Origin: Gnetum montanum
Taxonomy: Eukaryota; Streptophyta; Gnetopsida; Gnetales; Gnetaceae
Direction: 5' to 3'
Length of the DNA stretch: 38,233 nucleotides
Assembly: GCA_015680685.1 (NCBI GenBank)
Contig: MNCI01002090.1
Span: 3,473 to 41,705 of the forward strand
Below are positions 28,886 to 38,233 of the stretch, piece after piece. Positions within the stretch are counted from its first letter, which is position 1, and every line of letters starts with the position of its first letter. The notes beneath the pieces were generated by a model, which was not told the origin of the DNA, did no database searches, and saw only the letters and a program-made list of their open reading frames with translations. The position numbers and the translations under genes were made by a program.

Positions 28886-30540
28886 GACTTTGGTTAAACT
28901 TCCAAAATACAAGCAGTTTTTGAGTGAAACTGGGGTTAAATGGAAGCCCAAAAAGCCACAAATATGATGAGAATAGTAGAAGAGGGTGTTGAAGCTCAGA
29001 AAATTTAGAAGATTGAGAAAATGATTTGGAGAATGAATTTAATGATTTTAACAAGCATAGAGTGGGATACATAATGGAATATGCAAAAGATATGATTGTA
29101 GTAATGTCTAAGGTAAGGGACTTAACTATCCAAACCAAGGGATATGCAAGTGGGTCCTCCCCATAGCAAGTGCATGCCCTTTTTGTCCTTTCATAACCTC
29201 AACTAAGGAGTCCATGGGCCTCACAATCAATTAATGATCATAAAAGGTTAAGGACCAACTAGAAAGAATCTATCCAAGAATTTTAAACTAAGAAATCGAG
29301 CATAACATAGAAGCCAGTAGTGAGGTGATTGATCGCAACATAGGTGGATGGCTAAGAAGATGGGATGGAATCCCAAATTGAGGTCATAAGAAGTCCCTTG
29401 TAAAATTTGTATTTAGAATGACTTGAGAAGATCCATGCTTGGTACAAATAAAAACCAACCACTTTTAGTGACTTTGCATTACCACTCCAAGATTGATCCA
29501 TCCCCTTGAGACACAAGGATGCACCCACAAAACAACCACCATATAAAAAGAAGAAAATAAAAGTAGGAAGTGAGAGAGGGCCTTAGTTAGAGGGGACCTT
29601 TAGGCATGGGTAACATGTCTTTCTAGTCTCATAACTAGTGCTTGTAGCCCATTTATTTGTCTAAGGAGTGTCCTTTGAATTCCCATCATGTTTTTTTTTC
29701 TTTTTAGATGGAAAGCATACCATGCAAAGACTTTATTTGACTTTTTGTTATTGGTAAAAACAGAATGGTAAGAAGCTCATGAAAACATACAAGCACTCCA
29801 ATAAGTAGAAGAGTACAAAGAGTATTAAGTTCCCTTAAAGTCACATCCTATACAAACCTTTGAATCCTTCCCAATTCGAGAAACTACCAAGGTCACCAAT
29901 TTATTGAAAGATTCTTTAATGAAAGGGACTTAAAACTTCCAAAACAAGGAAAACCATAAAGTTTATGAATAGGTTGATGACGTGGACTCACTACCTATTC
30001 TATGAAAAATAAACCAGTTCATAGTCATCAAACATTAGAATTAAAAAATGGAAACCAGACATAAACAATCACAACATTAAGCACAAACCATCATTAGTAA
30101 ACAGTAATAGTGGCACTATGTCCCACAATAATAAAGCACTTTTATTAGCAAAAATAATGAAAAGTAACACATAGAAACATAATAAAGTATAAAATATTCA
30201 AAAAAGATAAGACATACTAATGATGTTGTAAAACAAAAATCAAGAAAATGGATAAAAATCAACAAAGTGAAACAAAAATGTGTAAAATAAAAAGGTGAAA
30301 AATAAAAATAAAAAATAAAAAGGTAAAAAACTGAGGAGCCATGTAGATGATTAGCATGAATGGCCATCTTCCACCTGACTAAGTTGGAAGGAGGAGATTT
30401 CAAAAATTGAACATGGTTGTCCATCCATTGAGGTAGTTGTTGCACTAGCTTGGTTGGGTTCATGAAAAGGTTTCCCCTATTGGATGTTGATCAACTACCT
30501 TCTATGTTGGCTCTCAGGTTTGTAGATTAACATGGCCTTA
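28886..30540 (-). other. El2 non-coding stretch between integrase and internal promoter
   Basis: Homologous to El1 about 10350-11925. It is A-rich on the plus strand (T-rich in the element's direction), with long low-complexity tracts at 30120-30330. Open frames here (for example 30116-30463) are low-complexity and show no domain. Confidence 0.65.
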
Positions 30541-31760
30541 GAGGGAAAGGTTTGATCAATTATATAAGGTTCCTCCCACAAAATTTGGAACTTTGTTTTC
30601 TAAGGTACATGTGTGGGGTTCAAGTAGAGAACCTTATCTCTTACTTGAAAGTTTACTTTCCTTATTCTAAGGTCATGTTGCTATTTGTTGAATGCCTTGT
30701 TTACTTTATTCAAAGATAGGGCCACTAATTAGTTTTCATCTAGCACATTCAAGTTGATCAATCTTTCTCTTTGTGCTAGACTCAAGTCAAGGTCCAAATC
30801 ATAGGTTGTTGAGAGTGTATAGAGCTCAAATTAAATTAGGAGCATTGGAAACTTCCTATAGGAAGTTTCCATGTTGAGAAATAGGTCCAAATGGCTTCAA
30901 TGAGTTTTTTTCTCCAATATCTCCTATATTTTCTTATGGTCCTTATTAGGACCTTTGTGATCACCCTATTAGTTACCTCTGCTTAACCATTAACTTCGGG
31001 GTGATAGGATGTTGTTGATTTATATTCAACCCTAAAGAGTTGCATAAGTTTTTGAAAGGTGGCACCTATAAAGTAAGTTTCATTGTCAAAAGTTAGTGCA
31101 CATGGCACCCCAAACCTATTTACAATATTTTTTTGTACAAATCGAGTAGCAATGGATAATGTATAGTCTGTGACAACTACTACTTCTGCCCATTTGATGC
31201 AGTAAAAAACTACTATGATGATATATATCTTTCCATTGGACATGGATGTGATGGAATCTATAAAGTCTATGCCCCATATTTCAAAGGGCTTTAGTGGTTG
31301 AATCTATTATTGAGGACCCTCCATTCAAGTGGTCATCCAACCATCGCATTAACAGTGCTCACAAGATTGAACAAATTGGTGGGCATCCCTAAAGATTGTA
31401 GGCTAATAGTGTCCTGCCATCAATATTTTTATGGACATGCATCTCCCTACATAGTGGCCTCTACAAGGGCCTTCGTTAGCATCCTAAAGGATGCACAATT
31501 GATCTACATCAAATACACACCAATGAACCAGGCCATCAACCCACATCTTGTAAAGGTGTCTATTGAGTTCCATGAAGTACTTCACTTGATGAAGAAACTA
31601 TTATTTCTTCCTATGGTACAAATCTTATGGCATCTCCTAAGTAACAAGTAAGTGAGGACGCCATCATACCATGTTCATTCAATAGGCACTTGGTCATTTA
31701 TTACTCCTATAAAGAGTAGTTCATTTGGAAATTAATCAAAGAGTAAACTCTCCTCCTCTC
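30541..31760 (-). pseudogene. El2 integrase remnant
   Basis: The core is partly open at 31243-30983: MSNGKIYIIIVVFYCIKWAE, then RFVQKNIVNRFGVPCALTFD followed by NETYF (second catalytic Asp kept, TDNGTHF-type block), then SYHPEVNG and AEVTN with the catalytic Glu. The first Asp lies just upstream in PFEIWGIDFID. All three catalytic acids can be read, better than in El1, though stops interrupt the frame. Further upstream (31650-31300) the zinc-binding region is recognisable as GHYVGRCMSIKILMAGHY..HQFVQSCEHC. An open frame on the plus strand at 31298-31651 is a shadow of this region. Confidence 0.85.
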
Positions 31761-31769
31761 TATTATCCC

Positions 31770-32085
31770 ATCTCAATTAAGAGAGATGGTCAATGACAAC
31801 ATTCTCAATCCTCTTCTAATCTACCATTGTGATATCAAATTCCTACATGATCACAAGCCATTGTATGATACGGGGGCTCACAATTGGCTTATTCATCAGG
31901 AAGTAGATGGCATCGTGATCTATGTGCACAAATACTTTGTACCAAGCACATCATGCCTAAACTTTTCTAGAGCATACACCACTTCCATTAGTTATTTTTC
32001 AATTATGGTGTAATTCAGTTGTGCACCCACAATGCTTTGACTTGTTCAATGGATGTAATATGGATGTTTCTTATCATCCAATGGG
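31770..32085 (-). pseudogene. El2 RNase H remnant
   Basis: The minus strand reads LDDKKHPYYIH, then GAQLNYTIIEK, then LMEVVYALEKFRHDVLGTK and further DHDAIHYLMNK-like and IENVVIDHLS-like blocks. This is the full C-terminal half of gypsy RNase H, with the (N/V)YTTTEKE block that El1 has almost lost. It joins the RT start at about 32075-32095 without any RT core between. Confidence 0.8.
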
Positions 32086-32515
32086 ATAGATCCTCCTTGA
32101 TGATCTACTTTAATTTAGGATTTAGCTACCTCTGTAGTTGTCTTCTTAGCTTCATAGCCATGTCACTATAAATATGATACTAGCATATCCATGGATCAAT
32201 TCCAATTAGCTCAGGATATGACCAAGCAAAGGCTGTTGACCATTTATTGACCACCTACAACAACTTGTCTTTTTGTTCTTGAGTAAGATTTGCATTGATT
32301 ATTACTAGCTTACCATTGTTTAAAAATTCATACTCCATGCTGGCTGGTATAATTTTTAACTCTAGGGCCTCTTGCTTGAAATTATCAAGGATTTCCAACT
32401 CTTCCCAACAAGTATCATCATCTTCAACATTAAAGAGTTGGTGATGAACTTGCTCAAGTTCATCCATGGTTTCGACATAGGTGCATGTCAGGCTCTCAGT
32501 AGGTTCCATGCATAA
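32086..32515 (-). pseudogene. El2 protease-RT connector and N-terminal RT piece
   Basis: Open from 32509 to 32255: EPTESLTCTYVETMDELEQV, then LELKIIPASMEYEFLNNGK and EQKDKLL. It continues with stops as VVNKWSTAFAWSYPELIGID, then MAMKLRRQLQRWLNPKLK, the conserved start of gypsy RT. After LNPKLK..IIKE the sequence jumps straight to RNase H (about 32085). About 55 more RT residues remain than in El1, but the catalytic core is gone. Confidence 0.8.
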
Positions 32516-33145
32516 TGTGCTACTATCAAAGTCAATTGTTAGCCACTAGATGCCCTCTTATTTTGTGGTTGCTACGTACAGATACCTTTGGGTATTTGTT
32601 TTTTATGCACACTAATTTCATGCTTTAATGAATGTACTCTTGATGGACTAGATCTTTTGCATGTAATCACACATGGTATCACTATACACGATGCATAGAA
32701 CATACTTCTTCTCTAGTTAGTCAAATTCATTTTCCTTGGAGATTTCCAAGGAGAGGTTTCATATAACCATACATGTATTTACTATGCTTAACCAAGCCCT
32801 TCCCATAATGATGGGAAAGTCACCTTTGTAATTTTTAACCTTGATCACTAAAAAATTAGTAGGGTAGGACCACCTACAAACTATGGTCACAATGTCCTCT
32901 ACTAGTCCTAGAGGGACAGTGATTAACTAGTCTACCAATTCTAAATGGATGTTACTCTTCTTGAGAGGTGGTGGGTTCTAGGTTTTGTACATGTCATGGA
33001 AGATAAGATTGACACTGAAACTAGAATCAAGAAGAGCCTTGCATAGTTCATGCCCAGTGAATGGTAAGTAAATAAGAGGACTTCTCGAGTTAGATCTTTT
33101 AATGGGAAGGTTGCTAGCATTGATCCAATCGAAAACAATATGAGT
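32516..33145 (-). pseudogene. El2 retropepsin-type protease remnant
   Basis: The minus strand reads LIYLPFTGHELCKALLDSSF, SVNLIFHDMYKT, then PLKKSNIHLELVD, PLGLVEDIVT and FPIIMGRAWL. Block order is as in El1. The active-site block is LLDSSF, again with Ser where the family has Gly. The IIMGRAWL end block is close to consensus. A 65-codon open frame at 33138-32941 overlaps this in another frame and is a shadow. Confidence 0.75.
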
Positions 33146-33761
33146 TAACATCACAGTGCAGATCTATGGTAGTGTTTGGTCTAAAGAACACTTAAATGTG
33201 ATTAATGTAGAGGATCAAGGTGCTAAAGATGTAGGGTAAGAAACAATATTAGGTTATGAGGGTTTGGCAGAACTATTGGAATAGAAAATTGATTATTTCC
33301 TAGATCAATTATCCAAACCACTTAGCTAGAAGGTCATTTGTGAATGTACAACCCTCATAGCATTTTGTTCTTATTGCTATGGTGGAATTTCACCCTGCAT
33401 GGATGGAGCAAGAGCTAACTAGGTTGAGGGTAGAGTGATGTGTGTAGATAGATGTGGAGGGTGGTATGAATATGGGTTCTTCCCTTGAGTGGATGGTGAG
33501 TGAGTTTGATGGTACTCTAGAGGGTAATAGTGATGTTGAAATAAGACATGGCTTGTAGTGTGGAGAGATGAGTTGTTTAACATAGTACCTATTTGAATTT
33601 GATTGCCTGTAAGGGTACTACTATCTTGGTGATGGCATTCCCTATGATTGTGGTTGGTACCACTATTGGTATCGCTCATATGGTTGTGATGGGGCTCCAC
33701 TTGGATAATAAGTTTGTCATTGCTGGTGGAACCAACTTGGATTTCCTTAAGGATAAGGTAA
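33146..33761 (-). pseudogene. El2 gag-protease linker, His/Asn/Pro-rich
   Basis: An open frame at 33700-33419 reads MEPHHNHMSDTNSGTNHNHR, then a Tyr/His/Pro-rich tail (HHYYPLEYHQTHSP). It follows the gag block in a shifted frame. Composition matches the El1 linker at 7331-7900. No domain is recognisable. Confidence 0.5.
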
Positions 33762-35418
33762 TCATCGAGGTGCTTGCCTATGTGCTAGTTGAGGATTCAG
33801 CGCATACATCCTAGACTCTTGTAAGTGTGACATCATATGAAAACATCCATTTATATGTTCATATTGAAAAATTTCACAATTAGTATCATCATTAGAGTCT
33901 GTCTCAACAACTTCTTCTACTACAGCAACTTTTCCTTCACCTCTTTGGTAGACATGATCAGTTTCTTTCTGCCTCCTATGGTCATGATTACTACTTTGCT
34001 CTTTGGATGCTTCAGCAATCTTCATAGTAGTTTGGAACTTTTCATTCAAAGAGTCCCATAAATTATCAACCTTTGCTAAAATATCATAAATATATTTTTG
34101 GATGGGTATGGTTTTTTTGTTCACCACTTCATCGAGTGTTGACTCGTCCTCATCACAGAATCAGACCTTCCTTTTTTTTATAGAAGGATCTCTATTATAT
34201 TTTTTAGCACTTTTCCTTTTTTTCAACTCACCTTCTTCTTTTTCTATGTACTCTATCAGCCTTTATATTTAATGAGATCTTAGTTCAAACAGTCTTCCTT
34301 GGGCATAAATGCCAAACATTGAGTCCATCTATGATGTGGCGAAGTTGTTCCCGAAGAGAATAATATCTACCCGTGGTGGCATCCAAGGGTTCATGTGTTT
34401 CTTGTTTTCAGCCTTGGATTTTCCTTCTCAAATTAAACATTCTAAAGTATGTCTGGTATTTTTCATTAAATAGTTCCAACATGATACTTCATCTATGAAT
34501 GGATTCTAGTTCCAAGGACCAATACCAACTTTCAGCTTCCTTGATAATTGTCTTAGGGAATAACTTGAGGTTCTACCAATCATTTTCAATGTTTTGTAAG
34601 GAACAAGCATCATGGAAAGCTTGTAGATGTGTTTGCAGATTAGAGTTATATCCCCCCTCAAATCTTGGAACATTGTTCATATCTAAACACTTGATCCAAC
34701 TATCTTTCACATGCCTTGTTGGAATCTTTACTGCCTTTGTAATGTTAAGCATGCTTCAAGTCACCAACAAAGGCTCATCATCATCATGATTTTATTATCA
34801 TCAATGATGTCCTCTATTACCCCTTTAATTATGATGGTCTTGATGACCACCTTCAGTATGGTTGTTCCTTTTGCGATGTCTTTTAGAACCAGAAGAAGAG
34901 GATGCAATTGAAGAGGGAAAAGAGGGAGGAGGACTACCTCTGTCATGATATTTACCAATTTCCCTTTAGTTGTTACGACCATGTTCATTAGATTTTCTAC
35001 TATCTTGATGCTTGTTTGATCCCTTGCCTTGGCTACCATCTTTTCTTGAACTTGGATTATGGATTGTAAACTATAGATTCATGGCCACACCCTCATCACT
35101 AGTAACAAAGGGTGAAGAATTTTTATTCTAAGAGCCCTTAGAGATAGGTTCCTCATTATCATCTTGGTTTAGAAGGAACAAGGGATTAGTGAACCGTTTC
35201 CCCTTCATAGCCTCATGATGTTTCTCCTAGTGTTGATCTCACTTGCATTGTGTTTAGTTTAGGCAATAGTCCCGGTAGTCATAGTCTTGGACTACATATT
35301 CTTCTTGAAGATTGTGGATGCCTAATTTCTTAAGAGTTTGAAACAACATCACATGCACAGATTAATCGGTAGCCATTACAATGTTACCTTCCATGTCACG
35401 CCATTGCAATTTGTCCAT
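33762..35418 (-). pseudogene. El2 gag remnant
   Basis: The likely start ATG (35418-35416) reads MDKLQWRDMEGNIVMATD. After a low-complexity Ser/His/Arg segment (about 35000-34780, RGSPPPSFPSSIASSSSGSK) comes the capsid core, about 34700-34480: VPRFEGGYNSNLQTHLQAFH, DAC, and LKLFPKTIIKEAESWYWSLE, the classic Retrotrans_gag pattern. Next are MLELFNEKYQTYFRMFNLRR and LREQLRHIIDGLNV. At 34127-33762 an open stretch reads ILAKVDNLWDSLNEKFQTTM, HVYQRGEGKVAVVEE and an acidic tail, as in El1. No zinc knuckle was seen. It is interrupted by stops and frameshifts. Confidence 0.8.
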
Positions 35419-35664
35419 CCTAATGTAGGATGAAGATGAAGTCAGGTATATACTCATCTGGATGAGTATATACCACTATGCACTCTTATGGGACTGACGG
35501 TTTAACATATTCACACCTATGGAAAGAAGAAATTTTGCAAACAATTAAAGCATTGATGTGCTTTTGTAATTATGAAATATGGGAGTGATATCGACCTTGA
35601 GGTTCATCCAATGATATTAATTATATCCACTAAACCTAGATAGCACATGTTTCAACAAATAGAG

Positions 35665-35682
35665 TCCCTAAAAATGGCACTA
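35665..35682 (-). other. El2 primer-binding site, decayed tRNA-Asp type
   Basis: On the minus strand, one base after the 5' LTR, TAGTGCCATTTTTAGGGA matches 11 of 18 positions of the tRNA-Asp complement. Six of the seven changes are C-to-T or G-to-A. Confidence 0.6.
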
Positions 35683-35683
35683 A

Positions 35684-36615
35684 TGATGAGTGGTGGAACA
35701 TACTCATACATCCAACCATACGAATCAGAAAGTGTTCATGTGTGATCTAGTCAAATTTCATAGACTCTCTATTTTTTGATGCACTAGTCTTCTAGGAAGT
35801 AAATCTTGTCCTAAAGGTTGTTCGTTGTCATCCCAATTACACTTGTGAAGTACAAAGGTATGGTTAAGTGTAATTAAGGCATATGATTTTTATCATTTTA
35901 TGTTTTATGGTTTTGATGCTTAAAGAGAGATGAAGTAATTTAATGACTAATTTAATTTAACTAACTAACTAATCTCTAACTAGTTCTAACATAAGCATCT
36001 AGTCCCACTTTCCATACATGTCTTGAACACATGTATCTAATGCTAGGTTACCAAGCACTATCTTATTGGGCACACTAAGCAATAACACTACTAGGATTAC
36101 CAAGCGAACACGTATGATGTTAAATGTGGTCATACTTATGTATTTAATCTATCTAGCTTATCCTGCTTAATTACTAAAAATCATTGAATAAATTACTAAA
36201 AGCATTAAATGCATCAATAAAACATCTAAACCATCCAAAATGTTGCAAGGCTTATCAAGAAGATTGTCTTTATTTCTGCACACATGATTATGCTTAGCTA
36301 CAATAATGCTCGAATAAAGATCCATACACTCAATGACTTCTGCTGTGGGCACTCGAGAAAATATTCTAACTTTCGAATGGAAAAATTGCAAGAGTTTCAC
36401 TACACTATGACTAACTAATGCCATAAATGCGACTGGTGAGCACACATTTATAAGCAAGCATAGACCCTGTGTTGACAAGGCTACATCGATGCATGAAACA
36501 ATGCATCAACAAGGCCACATCAATAGGGCCTAGTTGATGAGGCCTTGTTGACAAGGCTACATCGACGGGGCCTAGTCAATGAGGCATCATCAACACAGCC
36601 ACCTACAACTCATCA
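35684..36615 (-). repeat. El2 5' LTR (932 bp)
   Basis: Plus-strand ends are TGATGAGTGGTGG and CAACTCATCA. TATA box on the minus strand is TTATAAAT (36453-36446). The U3 upstream of it carries repeated GGCCTAGTTGATGAGGCC / CTACATCGACGGGGCC motifs (36470-36600). It is collinear with the LTR at 24422-25328. Confidence 0.93.
36446..36600 (-). promoter_or_regulatory. El2 5' LTR U3: repeated TCGAC/TTGAT motifs and TATA
   Basis: In plus-strand letters ACAAGGCYACATCRATRGGGCC-type units recur at about 36476, 36509 and 36550. GGGGCCTAGTCAATG (36567-36581) differs from the 3' LTR and internal 15-mer only at its CpG (to CA) and at the last base. TATA is at 36453-36446. Confidence 0.7.
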
Positions 36616-36620
36616 AAAAT
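36616..36620. repeat. El2 target-site duplication, right copy (AAAAT)
   Basis: It directly follows CATCA of the 5' LTR and matches 24417-24421. Confidence 0.75.
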
Positions 36621-37145
36621 AATAAAGAAACCTATACAAAAGACCATCATAGAGGTTATATTTTCAAGAGTACACTGTAGCAACCAAAAACATCAGCAGC
36701 TAAAAACATTGATAGGTCATCATTCAGACAATCTTAACCCCGGATCCGTGCGAGGGCTATGCTGGATAAACTAGAAATAGGGTGTCTTGAACGGTCTAGT
36801 CGATCAAATAGGGACTTATTCGGTGTCACTAAACCTTTTGTAAACGTTTGATTTGAAAATAATGCTTATAGAGTAAAATAATAATTATTAAATGCGGGGA
36901 AGTGAAAATGATGTAAAATGCAATGATAAACAGGAGAATAAAGTAAACTGGAATTATGAAATGCACTGCTTCAATATTATGATTTTACTTTGTCAAGGTG
37001 GATACAATCGGTTGCGCAACACTGGGAAGCACAGAGATCCCAAGAGTAACTAAGATGTTCAAAGCAAACCAACAATGTGCTTAAACACGGACTTAAGAGC
37101 AGACAATGAAAAATGTCATAGGGCCAACTATGCTAACTGAAACAA

Positions 37146-37162
37146 GGGGTTCATATTTATAG
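37146..37162 (-). promoter_or_regulatory. TATA box of the right-end LTR-like region
   Basis: Minus-strand CTATAAATATGAACCCC. The palindromic repeats begin about 200 bases upstream on the same strand. Confidence 0.5.
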
Positions 37163-37364
37163 GACCAGAAGGATGCAAGAAAAGAGGCCTAGATGACATG
37201 TGTCCTGGACCCACAAGATGTTGACGTGTCCATGCTGCATGAACATGCAAAGCTGGTAATGAATGTGTCACGCTGCAATTATGTTGTCAAAACTATATAT
37301 GTGTGCCAAAAATGCATACAAGGAGTGAAGCACACTAATGTAGCATAGCTACCTACTACATTGT

Positions 37365-37470
37365 GCTACGCTGTGAAGCGTAGCATGTCAGCATAGCGTA
37401 GTTGCTTGCTATGTTGTGCTATGCTGTGGAGCGTAGCATGTTAGCGTAGCGTAGCCACCAGTTTGAAGAA
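37365..37470. repeat. 53-bp tandem repeat built on GCTACGC..GCGTAGC palindrome
   Basis: GCTACGCTGTGAAGCGTAGC (37365-37384) and GCTATGCTGTGGAGCGTAGC (37418-37437) start two units 53 bases apart. Each is an inverted repeat with a short loop, followed by CATGT(C/T)AGC(A/G)TAGCGTAG. Confidence 0.85.
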
Positions 37471-38233
37471 GAAGTTTGCATTGAAGTTAATTGCTCTTGC
37501 TAAAGGCCTTTGATGTTTGCTATGCTATGTTATGCTACATACCGTAGGAATGAGATGCCTTTGAAGTCAAAGGATACTTGCTTGTGGAAATTTTGAATAG
37601 AGAACATTTGCAAAGTAGGAATGAGATGTAATCGGTAGACGTAAGTATAAAGTATGATATAAAGTTTAAAGTTTGCCAATTTAAAGACACTACGCTAATA
37701 TTGCATGCAATGTTGCCTAAACCACCATTGTTGTGGCTGCAACTGCCACAGAGGCTTGGCCGATTTTAGCCACTTGGTATGCAAATAGCGTAGTGTACGA
37801 CCCTCAGGAAGGTTTGGCCATGTGCATGATGTGACAGCGTAACACATGTTCTGTCATGATGTAATATGAATCGATGTGTCAAGCATAAGATTTTTTTTTT
37901 TGGAACTAATGCAACACATTGAATTCTTCTTTGTTTAAGGATTTGTTTTTAGTTTTGCTGTTGCTATGCTAAGCTAGTTCTGCTATGCTATTGCCTTCCT
38001 ATTTTTGCTACGCTATATGCATGAAGAGAATCATGATATGCTATCTACCAAATGCTAATTCTACTACGCTATATGTAAATTTCACTTTGACATGATGCTA
38101 ACATTTGCTATTGTGTTGTGTAGGGTAGTGCTAAGGGCAATCTTGATTGTCCTAGAAATTGTAGGGGTCCTATGCTATGGGAGCGAACCAATGGCCAATG
38201 TTCCTCCACCCCATGCATGGGTGGGGCAACAGG

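Larger units (their letters stand above)
24422..36615 (-). mobile_element. El2: complete but dead Ty3/gypsy retrotransposon, 12.2 kb
   Basis: It is a relative of El1 on the opposite strand. The 5' LTR is at 35684-36615 and the 3' LTR at 24422-25328, with AAAAT duplications outside. In its own direction: decayed tRNA-Asp-type primer site, gag from 35418, protease, RT start, RNase H, integrase, spacer with TATA box and motif array, ORF2, polypurine tract. The RT core is missing, as in El1, but the remaining RT start is longer. It inserted just downstream of a copia primer site. The two LTRs differ visibly throughout, so it is old. Confidence 0.92.
36621..38233 (-). mobile_element. LTR-like region with GCTACGC palindromes, minus strand
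   Basis: The minus strand has a strong TATA box (CTATAAATATGAACCCC, 37162-37146). Upstream of it, at higher coordinates, lie many GCTACGC/GCGTAGC and GCTATGC motifs (37340-37455, then about 37780, 38010 and 38065). There are no ORFs. This U3-like layout suggests a third LTR family. I could not define LTR ends, a primer site or target duplications. The right side may continue outside the window. Confidence 0.4.

Noticed and set aside
31298-31651. 117-codon plus-strand open frame
   Set aside because: It is the complement of El2's integrase zinc-binding region, which is recognisable on the minus strand.
1-38233. tRNA, rRNA or other structural RNA genes
   Set aside because: No cloverleaf, B-box/A-box pair or rRNA segment was recognised; tRNA-like matches are only the 12-18-base primer sites.

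Overview
The window looks like plant nuclear DNA from a large, retrotransposon-packed genome. Most of it is decayed Ty3/gypsy DNA with stop-riddled gag-pol reading frames. The LTRs carry plant-type TATA boxes, and the primer sites are tRNA-Asp-like and tRNA-iMet-like. CpG/CHG-type transitions are abundant, and the one host-gene trace is a legume-lectin domain of the lectin-receptor-kinase type. A gymnosperm or similarly large genome fits best, but nothing here fixes the species. I see no intact protein-coding gene, no rRNA or tRNA gene and no CRISPR array.

Layout. (1) 1-87 is the end of a minus-strand LTR with a GCGATATCGC array, inserted in the reverse transcriptase of an old minus-strand gypsy element, here called El0. 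(2) El0 runs from 88 to about 18890, with gag at the right and RT at the left. It is broken by a 3.2-kb insert of unknown type (176-3373, itself holding a solo LTR at 1651-2454), by the complete element El1, and by a solo LTR at 17707-18712. (3) El1 (4873-16481, plus strand) has two LTRs, a tRNA-Asp-type primer site, gag, protease, RNase H and integrase remnants, a long non-coding stretch with its own TATA box, and a second ORF (ORF2). It sits in El0's protease with an ACAAG target duplication. (4) About 18900-24420 is the least repetitive part. It holds an LTR-like promoter fragment, a low-copy-looking stretch with a TATA box, a lectin-domain pseudogene (21067-21537), a solo LTR (22882-23634) and a copia-type LTR end plus primer site (24142-24181). 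(5) El2 (24422-36615, minus strand) is a relative of El1 with the same organisation, placed tail-to-tail with it. (6) 36621-38233 is an LTR-like region with GCTACGC/GCGTAGC palindromes upstream of a minus-strand TATA box.

Three things stand out. El1 and El2 both lack the RT catalytic core yet keep traces of protease, RNase H, integrase and ORF2. Both have an internal TATA box in front of ORF2, and in El2 the motif array upstream of it shares an exact 15-mer with the LTR promoter. Finally, several LTR families here, unlike in the palindrome they carry, all place short inverted or repeated motifs just upstream of the TATA box.
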